DNA from: Streptomyces sp. NBC_01549
GTDB lineage: Bacteria; Actinomycetota; Actinomycetes; Streptomycetales; Streptomycetaceae
Length of the DNA stretch: 64,000 nucleotides
Assembly (NCBI RefSeq): GCF_026339955.1
Contig: NZ_JAPEPW010000001.1
Location: forward strand, 5,725,001 to 5,789,000
Direction: 5' to 3'
The position numbers and the translations under genes are program-made. The notes below the pieces were generated by a model, which was given only the letters and a program-made list of their open reading frames with translations, was not told the origin of the DNA and made no database searches. The number at the start of each line of letters is the position of its first letter. The first letter of the stretch is position 1. Shown here piece after piece: positions 11,772 to 19,669 of this stretch.

Positions 11772-12086
11772 ATGAACGAGTCAGTGCCGCAGGCCGGGAC
11801 TCCGCAGGGCGTGATGCCGGAGCCGGAGGTTCCGATCGAGGTCGAACCCGAACTCGAGTACGACCCCGCCGCCCCGGCCCCACTGGACGTGGACCGCACG
11901 CCCACCGGGAACGCCGAGGTCGACGCCCAGCTCGACCGGCTGGGCGACGCCGACCACCTCGCCACGGACGGACATGTCGAGGTGTACGAGGATGTACACA
12001 GGGGGCTGCGCGACGCGCTGACCGCGCTCGACGCCCGCCCGGGACCTCCGGCTCCCACCCGTCACCCGACCACCGCCCCTCAATGA
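11772..12086 (+). CDS. Small acidic hypothetical protein
   Basis: 104 residues, rich in Pro, Glu, Asp and Ala, with a central NAEVDAQLDRLGDADHLATDGHVEVYEDVHRGLRDALTALD stretch that should form helices. I recognise no domain. Codon use is normal for the window, and the gene sits 55 bases before tlyA in the same direction, so they may be co-transcribed. A TAGCGT hexamer 6 bases upstream of the ATG and no Shine-Dalgarno sequence suggest a leaderless message. No signal peptide or membrane segment is seen. Confidence 0.7.
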   Translation: MNESVPQAGTPQGVMPEPEVPIEVEPELEYDPAAPAPLDVDRTPTGNAEVDAQLDRLGDADHLATDGHVEVYEDVHRGLRDALTALDARPGPPAPTRHPTTAPQ

Positions 12087-12141
12087 GACCCTTCGGGTCA
12101 CCCCTATCAATGACCGCACGACCGCAGGAGCTGAACCCAAC

Positions 12142-12957
12142 GTGGCAGGAGTGGCACGCCGCCGCCTCGACGCCGAGCTGGTCCGCCGGAAGCTCGCCCG
12201 CTCGCGCGAGCACGCCAGCCAGCTGATCGCCGCCGGCCGGGTGAGCGTCGGCAAGACCCTCGCGACCAAACCCGCCACCCAGGTGGAGACCGCGGCCGCG
12301 ATCGTGGTCACGCAGGACGACAGCGAGCCCGACTACGTCTCGCGCGGCGGGCACAAGCTCGCGGGCGCCCTGGCCGCCTTCGTGCCCCAGGGGCTGAAGG
12401 TCGGGGGACGGCGGGCGCTGGACGCCGGAGCGTCCACCGGAGGCTTCACCGACGTACTGCTGCGCGCGGGTGCCTCCCACGTCGTCGCCGTCGACGTCGG
12501 CTACGGTCAACTCGCCTGGTCTCTGCAGAGCGATGAACGCGTCACCGTCAAGGACCGTACGAACGTACGCGAGTTGACGTTGGAGGCGATCGATGGGGAG
12601 CCCGTGGATCTTGTTGTCGGGGATCTGTCCTTCATCCCGCTCGGCTTGGTGCTGCCCGCCCTCGTGCGGTGCGCGGCGCCCGACGCCGATCTGGTGATGA
12701 TGGTCAAGCCGCAGTTCGAGGTGGGGAAGGAGCGGCTGGGGAGTGGTGGAGTCGTACGCAGTCCGGAACTGCGCGCCGAGGCGGTGCGCGGAGTGGCCCG
12801 ACGGGCCGCGGAACTGGGGCTCGGGGTGAAGGGCGTGACCGCGAGTCCGCTGCCCGGACCCTCGGGCAATGTCGAGTACTTTCTGTGGCTGCGTGCCGGG
12901 GCACCCGAACTCGACCCGGCCGACGTTGACCGTGCAGTGGCGGAGGGGCCGCGTTGA
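12142..12957 (+). CDS. tlyA: TlyA-family rRNA 2'-O-methyltransferase
   Basis: 271-residue TlyA homologue. An S4 RNA-binding domain occupies residues about 4-65 (RLDAELVRRKLARSREHASQLI), followed by an FtsJ-like methyltransferase with the SAM motif DAGASTGGFTDVLLRAGA near residue 95 and the MVKPQFE catalytic-lysine block. TlyA methylates ribose in 16S and 23S rRNA in mycobacteria and is needed there for capreomycin sensitivity. The GTG start has GCAGGAG 11 bases upstream; a second GTG three codons later is possible. The stop overlaps the NAD kinase start (TTGA). Confidence 0.93.
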   Translation: MAGVARRRLDAELVRRKLARSREHASQLIAAGRVSVGKTLATKPATQVETAAAIVVTQDDSEPDYVSRGGHKLAGALAAFVPQGLKVGGRRALDAGASTGGFTDVLLRAGASHVVAVDVGYGQLAWSLQSDERVTVKDRTNVRELTLEAIDGEPVDLVVGDLSFIPLGLVLPALVRCAAPDADLVMMVKPQFEVGKERLGSGGVVRSPELRAEAVRGVARRAAELGLGVKGVTASPLPGPSGNVEYFLWLRAGAPELDPADVDRAVAEGPR

Positions 12958-13859
12958 CAGAGACCCGAGCTCGTACTGTTTTCCTGCTCGCCCACACCGG
13001 GCGGCCGGCCGCGATCCGCAGCGCCGAACTCGTGGTCCAGGGGCTGCTGCGCTCCGGGATCGGGGTGCGCGTGCTGGAGGCGGAGGCGGCCGATCTGCCC
13101 CTGCCGCCCGAGGTGGAGCTGGTGAGGGAAGCCACTCCGCAGTGCCTCGACGGATGCGAACTGCTGATCGTGCTCGGCGGTGACGGCACGCTGCTGCGCG
13201 GCGCCGAGTTCGCCCGCGCCTCCGGCGTGCCGATGCTCGGCGTCAACCTCGGCAGCGTCGGCTTCCTCGCGGAGGCCGAGCGGGACGACCTCGACAAGGT
13301 GGTCGACCGGGTGGTGACCAAGGCGTACGAGGTCGAGGAACGCATGACCGTCGACGTCGTCGTGCACCAGAACGGCGACATCGTGCACACCGACTGGGCG
13401 CTCAACGAGGCCGCCGTGCAGAAGGTCTCCGCCGAGAAGCTCCTCGAGGTCATCCTCGAGATCGACGGGCGGCCGGTCACCGGCTTCGGCTGCGACGGCA
13501 TCGTCTGCGCGACCCCGACCGGGTCCACGGCGTACGCCTTCTCCGCCGGCGGACCGGTCGTCTGGCCCGAGGTCGAGGCGCTGCTCATGGTGCCGATCAG
13601 CGCGCACGCGCTGTTCGCCAAGCCGATGGTGACCTCGCCGAACTCGGTGCTCGCGGTGGAGGTGCTGCCGCACATTCCGCCGGGGGTGCTGTGGTGCGAC
13701 GGGCGGCGGACGGTGGAGCTGCCGCCGGGGGCCCGGGTGGAGGTACGGCGGGGAGCCGTGCCGGTGCGGCTCGCCCGGCTGCACCACGCCTCGTTCACCG
13801 ACCGGCTGGTGGCCAAGTTCGCGCTGCCGGTTTCCGGCTGGCGCGGGGCGCCGCAGTAG
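12954..13859 (+). CDS. ppnK: NAD kinase
   Basis: 301-residue ATP/polyphosphate NAD kinase, making NADP from NAD. The signature LGGDGTLLRGAEFARA lies near residue 75, followed by GVNLGSVGFLAE, the NEAAV block and the glycine-rich CATPTGSTAY region of the second domain. Length is normal. It starts at TTG inside the tlyA stop (TTGA), which implies coupled translation. The tlyA-ppnK-recN order is the usual actinobacterial one, but here a hairpin and a CRISPR relic separate ppnK from recN. Confidence 0.95.
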   Translation: MTETRARTVFLLAHTGRPAAIRSAELVVQGLLRSGIGVRVLEAEAADLPLPPEVELVREATPQCLDGCELLIVLGGDGTLLRGAEFARASGVPMLGVNLGSVGFLAEAERDDLDKVVDRVVTKAYEVEERMTVDVVVHQNGDIVHTDWALNEAAVQKVSAEKLLEVILEIDGRPVTGFGCDGIVCATPTGSTAYAFSAGGPVVWPEVEALLMVPISAHALFAKPMVTSPNSVLAVEVLPHIPPGVLWCDGRRTVELPPGARVEVRRGAVPVRLARLHHASFTDRLVAKFALPVSGWRGAPQ

Positions 13860-13868
13860 AACACGGCC

Positions 13869-13895
13869 GGCGCCCCGGGTACCGCCCGGGGCGCC
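13869..13895 (+). terminator. GC-rich hairpin after NAD kinase
   Basis: 11-bp perfect stem (13869-13879 with 13885-13895) and a 5-base loop, starting 10 bases after the ppnK stop. There is no T tract, as is common for Streptomyces terminators. It abuts the first CRISPR-like repeat. Confidence 0.6.
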
Positions 13896-13984
13896 TGGCC
13901 ACCCCCGCGTCGGCGGGGAGCAGCGCATCCGCAACCCGTCCAAGACGGACACGACCGGATCACCCCCGCGTCGGCGGGGAGCCA
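13896..13984. CRISPR. Two-repeat CRISPR relic (type I-E-like repeat, one spacer)
   Basis: Two copies of a 28-base unit at 13896-13923 and 13957-13984 share an identical 22-base core and flank a 33-base unique spacer (13924-13956). The 61-base period, 28-base length and internal palindrome CCCCGC-GTCG-GCGGGG are those of type I-E repeats in Streptomyces. Edge bases differ between copies, so it looks decayed. No cas gene is present anywhere in the window. Confidence 0.75.
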
Positions 13985-14081
13985 TCAGGGCAACGAGGCT
14001 TCGGCAGGAAAGGTAACGCCCGGTTCTCGTTGTGGGGGGCGGCGTCGCACGGGGCCGGGAAAACCTCGTATGGTCAGGGAC

Positions 14082-15812
14082 GTGTTGGAGGAGATGCGGA
14101 TACGGTCGCTCGGAGTCATCGACGACGCGGTCGTCGAGCTGTCGCCAGGCTTCACCGCCGTGACGGGTGAGACCGGTGCGGGCAAGACGATGGTGGTCAC
14201 CAGCCTCGGGCTGCTGCTCGGCGGGCGCGCGGACCCCGCCCTCGTACGGATCGGCGCCAAGAACGCCGTCGTGGAGGGCCGGGTCACCGTACCCACGGGC
14301 GGCACGGCGATCGTACGGGCCGAGGAGGCGGGCGCCGAGCTCGACGACGGCGCGCTGCTGATCAGCCGTACCGTTTCGGCCGAGGGGCGTTCCCGGGCGC
14401 ACCTGGGCGGGCGTTCCGTGCCCGTGGGAGTGCTCGCCGAGCTCGCCGACGAGTTGGTGGCCGTGCACGGGCAGACCGACCAGCAGGGGCTGCTCAAGCT
14501 GTCCCGGCAGCGGCAGGCGCTCGACCGGTACGCCGGGGACGCGGTCGCCGTGCCGCTCGCCAAGTACGCGGGGGCCTACCGGCGGCTGCGGGCCATCTCG
14601 GCCGAGCTGGACGAGATCACCACACGCGCGCGTGAGCGGGCCCAGGAAGCCGACCTGCTGCGCTTCGGACTCGACGAGATCGCGGCGGTCGAGCCGCGCG
14701 CGGGCGAGGACGTGGAACTTTCGGCGGAGGCGGAGCGGCTCGGGCACGCGGAAGCGCTCGCGTCCGCCGCCACGGCCGCCCACGCCGCCCTCGCGGGCAA
14801 TCCCGAGGATCCCGAGGGCATCGACGCGGCGACGCTCGTCGCGGGCGCGCACCGGGCCCTGGAGGCCGTACGGTCGCACGACTCCGCGCTCGCCGGGCTG
14901 TCCGGGCGGATCGGGGAGGTCAACATCCTGCTGCGCGACGTGGCGGGGGAGCTGGCCGGATACGCCGACGACCTCGACGCCGATCCGCTGCGGCTCGCGG
15001 CGGTGGAGGAGCGCCGGGCCGCGCTCACCCAGCTGACCCGGAAGTACGGCGAGGACATCGACGCCGTACTCGCGTGGGCCGAGCAGGGTGCCGCGCGGCT
15101 CCTCGAACTCGACGGCGACGACGAGCGGATCGATGAGCTGACCGGTGAGCGGGACGCGCTGCGGGCCGAACTGGGCGGGCTTGCGCAGGCGCTGACGGAC
15201 GCCCGGACGGAGGCCGCCGAACGGTTCGCGGCCGCCGTGACCGCGGAGCTGGCCTCGCTCGCCATGCCGCACGCGCGCGTGTCGTTCGAGATCCGGCAGA
15301 CCGACGACCCCGAGGGTGTGGAGCTCGGCGGGCGTACCGTCGCGTACGGGCCCGCGGGCGTGGACGAGGTCGAACTGCTGCTCGCCCCGCACCCCGGGGC
15401 GCCGCCGCGGCCCATCGCCAAGGGAGCCTCCGGTGGTGAGCTCTCGCGCGTGATGCTCGCCGTGGAGGTCGTGTTCGCGGGGACCGACCCTGTGCCGACG
15501 TATCTCTTCGACGAGGTCGACGCCGGTGTGGGCGGCAAGGCCGCGGTCGAGATCGGGCGGCGGTTGGCCAAGCTGGCCAAGAGCGCGCAGGTCGTCGTGG
15601 TGACTCACCTGCCGCAGGTCGCCGCGTTCGCCGACCGGCAGTTGCTGGTCGAGAAGACCAATGACGGTTCCGTGACGCGGTCCGGGGTGAAGGTGCTCGA
15701 GGGCGAGGAGCGGATTCGGGAGCTGTCCCGGATGCTGGCGGGCCAGGAGGACTCGGAGACGGCCCGGGCGCATGCGGAGGAACTGTTGGCCACGGCTCGG
15801 GGCGACCGGTAG
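14082..15812 (+). CDS. recN: DNA repair protein RecN
   Basis: 576-residue SMC-like ATPase acting in double-strand-break repair. Walker A GETGAGKTM is near residue 31, a coiled-coil region spans about 150-370, and the C-terminal KGASGGELSR signature and FDEVDAGVGG Walker B complete the split ATPase head. The GTG at 14082 gives the usual N-terminus MLEEMRIRSLG. TATGGT at 14069-14074 lies 7 bases upstream of it and no Shine-Dalgarno sequence is present, suggesting leaderless transcription; the in-frame ATG at 14070 overlaps this -10 and is less likely. So recN probably has its own promoter after the CRISPR relic. Confidence 0.95.
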   Translation: MLEEMRIRSLGVIDDAVVELSPGFTAVTGETGAGKTMVVTSLGLLLGGRADPALVRIGAKNAVVEGRVTVPTGGTAIVRAEEAGAELDDGALLISRTVSAEGRSRAHLGGRSVPVGVLAELADELVAVHGQTDQQGLLKLSRQRQALDRYAGDAVAVPLAKYAGAYRRLRAISAELDEITTRARERAQEADLLRFGLDEIAAVEPRAGEDVELSAEAERLGHAEALASAATAAHAALAGNPEDPEGIDAATLVAGAHRALEAVRSHDSALAGLSGRIGEVNILLRDVAGELAGYADDLDADPLRLAAVEERRAALTQLTRKYGEDIDAVLAWAEQGAARLLELDGDDERIDELTGERDALRAELGGLAQALTDARTEAAERFAAAVTAELASLAMPHARVSFEIRQTDDPEGVELGGRTVAYGPAGVDEVELLLAPHPGAPPRPIAKGASGGELSRVMLAVEVVFAGTDPVPTYLFDEVDAGVGGKAAVEIGRRLAKLAKSAQVVVVTHLPQVAAFADRQLLVEKTNDGSVTRSGVKVLEGEERIRELSRMLAGQEDSETARAHAEELLATARGDR

Positions 15813-15841
15813 TTCCGTATGAGGGCCCTTGGAGTCGTCGC

Positions 15842-16585
15842 ATGATCACCAGCTTCGCTACCGCCATCGCCGTCACCCGCGCCGGCATGGCAGGCCTGCG
15901 CGCCAAGGCCCCCGGCGGCCCGGAGCGCTGGCAGCGCACGAACTACGTCGGGCGCGCCGTGGAGTTGTACGCCGGCCCCGCCACCGCCCTCGGAGCGGCG
16001 CTCGCGGCCGCGCGCGTCCACCGCGGCGCCGGAGCCGCGGTCCTGGCCGCCGGGGTGTGCGGCGCGTACGACGACGTGGTCGGGGCGGGTGACCCGCGCC
16101 GTGGGTTCAGGGCGCATCTGGGGGCGCTCAGGGACGGCGAGGTGACCAGCGGGGCGGTCAAGCTGTTCGGGATCTCGGCCGCGGGGCTGGTGGCGGGGGC
16201 GCTGCTCAAGGAGCGGCCCCTGGACAAGCTGCTCGCGGGGGTCGTGATCGCCGGGAGCGCGCACTTCGTCAACCTCGTGGACGTCCGGCCGGGCAGGGCC
16301 GCCGGTGCGGTGCTCGTGCTGGGGGCGCCCGGGGTGCTGCGGGGAGGGCCCGCCGGGCGGCTGTCGGCCGCGGCGGCGGGTGCGGCGGCGGCCGTGTTCC
16401 CCGACGACCTCGGCGGGCGCGCGATGATCGGAGACACCGGGGCCCACGCGCTCGGCGCCGCGCTGGGCAGCGCGATCGTCGCGGGCAACGGACGGGCCGG
16501 ACTGCTCGCCCACGCCGCGGCGCTGGTGGCCGCGACGGTGTACGGGGACAAGGTCAGCGAGGCGGCGGCGCGACCGCTGGGGTGA
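15842..16585 (+). CDS. MraY/WecA-like membrane glycosylphosphotransferase homologue
   Basis: 247-residue, Ala/Gly-rich membrane protein with several hydrophobic segments. It retains weak versions of polyprenyl-phosphate N-acetylhexosamine-1-phosphate transferase motifs: AYDDVVG near residue 79, HFVNLVDVRPGRA near 140 and MIGDTGAHALGAALG near 197. It is shorter than MraY (about 350 residues) and lacks some helices. GGAG 7 bases upstream supports the ATG. It lies 30 bases after recN and before a GT4 glycosyltransferase, so the pair may act on an undecaprenyl-linked cell-surface glycan. That pathway is inference; the fold assignment is moderately sure. Confidence 0.7.
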   Translation: MITSFATAIAVTRAGMAGLRAKAPGGPERWQRTNYVGRAVELYAGPATALGAALAAARVHRGAGAAVLAAGVCGAYDDVVGAGDPRRGFRAHLGALRDGEVTSGAVKLFGISAAGLVAGALLKERPLDKLLAGVVIAGSAHFVNLVDVRPGRAAGAVLVLGAPGVLRGGPAGRLSAAAAGAAAAVFPDDLGGRAMIGDTGAHALGAALGSAIVAGNGRAGLLAHAAALVAATVYGDKVSEAAARPLG

Positions 16586-16815
16586 GGCGGGCGACCGGTC
16601 GCGAAGACACGCGAATTCTCACTCGTGTGGGTGACAGGTGTCGTCGAGTTGGGCGGTGCGCCGCGAAGCTTGCTCCGATGGCGGTCCCGGAACACCCGTA
16701 CGGCCTGGCATCCTTGGCGTAGTACGCGGAGCACGACGTGCGGTACATCCCCCTCTGCCTTTCCCTCTGTACGTTCTCCGTGCCCGTCCGACGCCGAACC
16801 AGGAGCCCCGGCCAC

Positions 16816-17952
16816 GTGAGCCACGTGAGCAGCCACTCACCGCACGGTCAGTCGCCGCTGCGCACCGTGCAGGTGCTCGGCGGCAAAAGCGCGGGCAGCA
16901 GCGCGCATGTGCGGTCCCTGGCCTCGGGTCTTGTCGCCCGGGGTGTGCGGGTCACCGTGTGCGCCCCCGCCGAGACCGATGTCGCGTACGGGTTCAGTGG
17001 CGTGGGCGCTCAGCACGTTCCCGTGCCGCGCAGCAGCGATCCGGCCTCCGTGGCCGCGCTGCGGGCGGCCTGCGCGGACGCCGATCTCGTGCACGCGCAC
17101 GGGTTGCACGCCGCGCTGCGGGCCGTGCTCGCGCTCAGCGGGCGGCACACACCGCTCGTCGTCACCTGGCACACGCGTTCGCACGCGGAGGGGGCGCGGG
17201 CGCATCTGCTGCGGCTGCTGGAGCGGCGGGTCGCCCGGGCCGCGGCCGTGGTGCTGGGTTCCTCGTCCGATCTCGTGGACCGCGCCCGCAGGCGCGGGGC
17301 GCGGGACGCCCGGCTCGCGGCCGTCGCGTCCCCGACGCCGCGCAAGGCCGTCGAGTACGGGGACCTCGACCGGCTCCGCCACAAGGCGCAGGCCGAACTC
17401 GGCGCCACCGACCGCCCGTTGCTCATGGCCGTCGGCTCTCTGGAACGGCACCGCGGGTACGACACGCTGCTGGACGCCTCGCGTGCGTGGCGCTCGCTCG
17501 ACCCCGTGCCGCTCCTGGTGATCGCCGGTGAGGGGCCGTTGCGGCCGGTCCTCCAGCGGCGGATCGAGGACGAGGAGCTGCCGGTGCGGCTCGTCGGGCG
17601 GCGGGACGACGTCTCCGAGCTGCTTCTGGCCTCCGATCTCGCGGTGCTGCCGAGTGGTTGGGAGTCCCGTTCCGTGCTCGCCCAGGAGGCCCTGCACGCG
17701 CGTGTGCCGCTCGTCGCGACCGCTGTCGGCGGCATCCCCGAACTGGTCGGCGACGCGGCCGAACTCGTCCCGTGCGCGGACGCCGACGCGCTCGCCGGGG
17801 CCGTCGTACGGCTGCTCGAGGACGACGAGCGCCGGGAGTTGCTCAAGGAGCGCGGGGTACGGCAGGCCACGACCTGGCCGACCGAGGACGAGACCGTGGC
17901 CCAAGTGCTCAGCGTCTACGACGAGTTGACTCAGGCCAGGCCCCTGATCTAG
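16816..17952 (+). CDS. GT4-family glycosyltransferase
   Basis: 378-residue GT-B glycosyltransferase. The N-terminal domain opens with QVLGGKSAGSSAHVRSLASGL, and the C-terminal nucleotide-sugar domain contains AVGSLERHRGYDTLLDA and the retaining GT4 motif ESRSVLAQEAL (E-x7-E). Members transfer hexoses from NDP-sugars to lipids or glycans; donor and acceptor are unknown. An earlier ATG at 16738 is in frame, but the GTG at 16816 has AGGAG 10 bases before it and gives a normal start. The 230 bases before it hold no gene. No membrane segment, so it likely acts at the cytosolic membrane face. Confidence 0.85.
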   Translation: MSHVSSHSPHGQSPLRTVQVLGGKSAGSSAHVRSLASGLVARGVRVTVCAPAETDVAYGFSGVGAQHVPVPRSSDPASVAALRAACADADLVHAHGLHAALRAVLALSGRHTPLVVTWHTRSHAEGARAHLLRLLERRVARAAAVVLGSSSDLVDRARRRGARDARLAAVASPTPRKAVEYGDLDRLRHKAQAELGATDRPLLMAVGSLERHRGYDTLLDASRAWRSLDPVPLLVIAGEGPLRPVLQRRIEDEELPVRLVGRRDDVSELLLASDLAVLPSGWESRSVLAQEALHARVPLVATAVGGIPELVGDAAELVPCADADALAGAVVRLLEDDERRELLKERGVRQATTWPTEDETVAQVLSVYDELTQARPLI

Positions 17953-17970
17953 GGCGGTCCGCCTGGTGGC

Positions 17971-19611
17971 TCAGGGGACGTGACGTCGTGCTCGCAGCGC
18001 CAGGCTCAACGCCAGTACCGTCTGCGGCTCGTCGAGGTCGGTGCCCAGCAACTCGCCGATCCGGGCGAGGCGGTTGTAGAGGGTCTGCCGGTTGAGGTGC
18101 AGCTCTCGAGCCGTCTCCGCCTTGCGGCCCGCGTGCGCCAAGTACGTCTCCAGGGTGGGCAGCAGCGGTGGCTTGGAGCGGAGGTCGTGGTCGCGGAGGG
18201 GGCCGATGGCACGGTCCACGAAGGCCGCCAGGTCCGGATGGTCGCGCAGACGCCACAGGAGCAGGTCGGTGTCGAGGCGGCGGGCGTCGTACCAGGGGCG
18301 GTCCGTCAGGCCCTGCGCGGCCGTCGCCGTCTCCGCCGCGTGCCGCAGCCCCGCCGAGGCCGCCGCCCAGCCGCCCGCGACCCCGACCACCACCACGGGC
18401 GGCTGCGCCCCGGGCCGCTGCATGCCCGCGCGTTCCACACCCGCTCTGAGGGCCGCCGCGACCCGGTCCGCGACCGCCGCGCGCTCGGACTCCGATCGCA
18501 GGCCCAGCAACAGGGGGACGCGGCCCTCGACCGGGCGTACGCCCAGGAGGACCGGTACTCCCACCGAGGCCAGCTCCTCCGCGACCGCGCGCGCCAGGAC
18601 GGCCCAGCCGCCGCCGGGGGAGGGGCCGTCGGCGAGCCGCATCACGACCGGCAGGAGTGGGCTGTTGCCGGGCTTGAAGCCGAGCACGCGGGCCTGTGCG
18701 GGGGCGTCCTCGGCGGCGATACGGCCCTCCGCGAGGTCGGTCAGGAAGTCACCGCGTCCGCGCGCGGCCAGCTCCTCCTCCTGGCGGGCCTGCATGAGGA
18801 CGACGGCCAGGATGCCCGCGGCCCGTTCCGCCGCGATCCGGTGCACGGGGGCGACCGGGGCGCTGACGGGGAGCAGGACCAGCCGGGCGCGTACCGAACC
18901 GGTGCCGGGGCCGCCGCCCGGCACGTCCACGAGGGTCGTCCCGGCGGGCGGTTCCTCCTTGTGCTGGCCGCGCATCCCCTCCCACACCTGGAGCGGATCG
19001 GCGCCCGAGGAGCCGGCGCCCGCGGCGTACAGGAGCTGGCCGTCCGCGGTCTCCAGGAAGACGGGGTTGCCGCTGAAGTCCGCGAGGATGGCGAGGACCT
19101 GGGGTATGCCCCCGCCACCGAGGAGGGCCTCGGTACAGCGCCGGTGCACTTCCTCGGCCTGCTGCAGCAGCGCGTAGTGGCCGTTGACGATCTCGGTGTG
19201 GATCTCCTCCGTGACCGCCACGAAGGGCACCTCGCGGTGCAGCTGGACCAGCGGGAGACCGGCGGAGCGGGCCGTCTCCACGAGGGCCGAGGGCAGCCGG
19301 GTGAAGCGCGGGCCGAGTTCCACGACGAGCGCCGCGATACCGCGCTCCGCGAGGGTGCGCACGAACGCGCGCTGGTCGGCGGGGCGGGTGCCGAGGCCGT
19401 AGCCCGTGGTCAGGAGCAGTTCGCCGCCCTTGAGGAGCGAGGCGATGTTCGGGACCTCGCCCGCGTGCACCCAGCGCACGGTGCGGCCCAGCCGGTCGGC
19501 GCCCGCGAGGATCTCCGGCAGCCCGCCGCGCAGCCCGGGCAGCTCCAGCGCCCGCTGCACGGTGATTCCGGCGCCCTGGGTGTCGTATCGGCTGTCCAAA
19601 CGGCTGTCCAT
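17971..19611 (-). CDS. PucR-family transcriptional regulator
   Basis: 546-residue regulator with the N-terminal PucR sensory domain (residues about 14-140, beginning TVQRALELPGLRGGLPEILAG), a central GGDEF-like region, and a C-terminal helix-turn-helix (HAGRKAETARELHLNRQTLYNRLARIGELLG). The family controls purine, amino-acid or other nitrogen catabolism. TAGCGT lies 8-13 bases upstream of the ATG with no ribosome-binding site, suggesting a leaderless transcript. It lies 58 bases downstream of the FAD oxidoreductase on the same strand and is a candidate regulator for it. Confidence 0.88.
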   Translation of the reverse strand: MDSRLDSRYDTQGAGITVQRALELPGLRGGLPEILAGADRLGRTVRWVHAGEVPNIASLLKGGELLLTTGYGLGTRPADQRAFVRTLAERGIAALVVELGPRFTRLPSALVETARSAGLPLVQLHREVPFVAVTEEIHTEIVNGHYALLQQAEEVHRRCTEALLGGGGIPQVLAILADFSGNPVFLETADGQLLYAAGAGSSGADPLQVWEGMRGQHKEEPPAGTTLVDVPGGGPGTGSVRARLVLLPVSAPVAPVHRIAAERAAGILAVVLMQARQEEELAARGRGDFLTDLAEGRIAAEDAPAQARVLGFKPGNSPLLPVVMRLADGPSPGGGWAVLARAVAEELASVGVPVLLGVRPVEGRVPLLLGLRSESERAAVADRVAAALRAGVERAGMQRPGAQPPVVVVGVAGGWAAASAGLRHAAETATAAQGLTDRPWYDARRLDTDLLLWRLRDHPDLAAFVDRAIGPLRDHDLRSKPPLLPTLETYLAHAGRKAETARELHLNRQTLYNRLARIGELLGTDLDEPQTVLALSLALRARRHVP

Positions 19612-19669
19612 GCAGCGGACGCTACCCGGGGAGGCCTCCCGGAGGCATGTCCGAAGCCTGGGCCGTTCG

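Noticed and set aside
14018..14045. A third CRISPR repeat at the next 61-base step
   Set aside because: The sequence at the expected position lacks the palindromic core.
12507..15773. 1088-codon minus-strand frame opposite tlyA, ppnK and recN
   Set aside because: Shadow of three recognised genes in GC-rich DNA; its translation has no domain and is rich in His, Arg and Pro.
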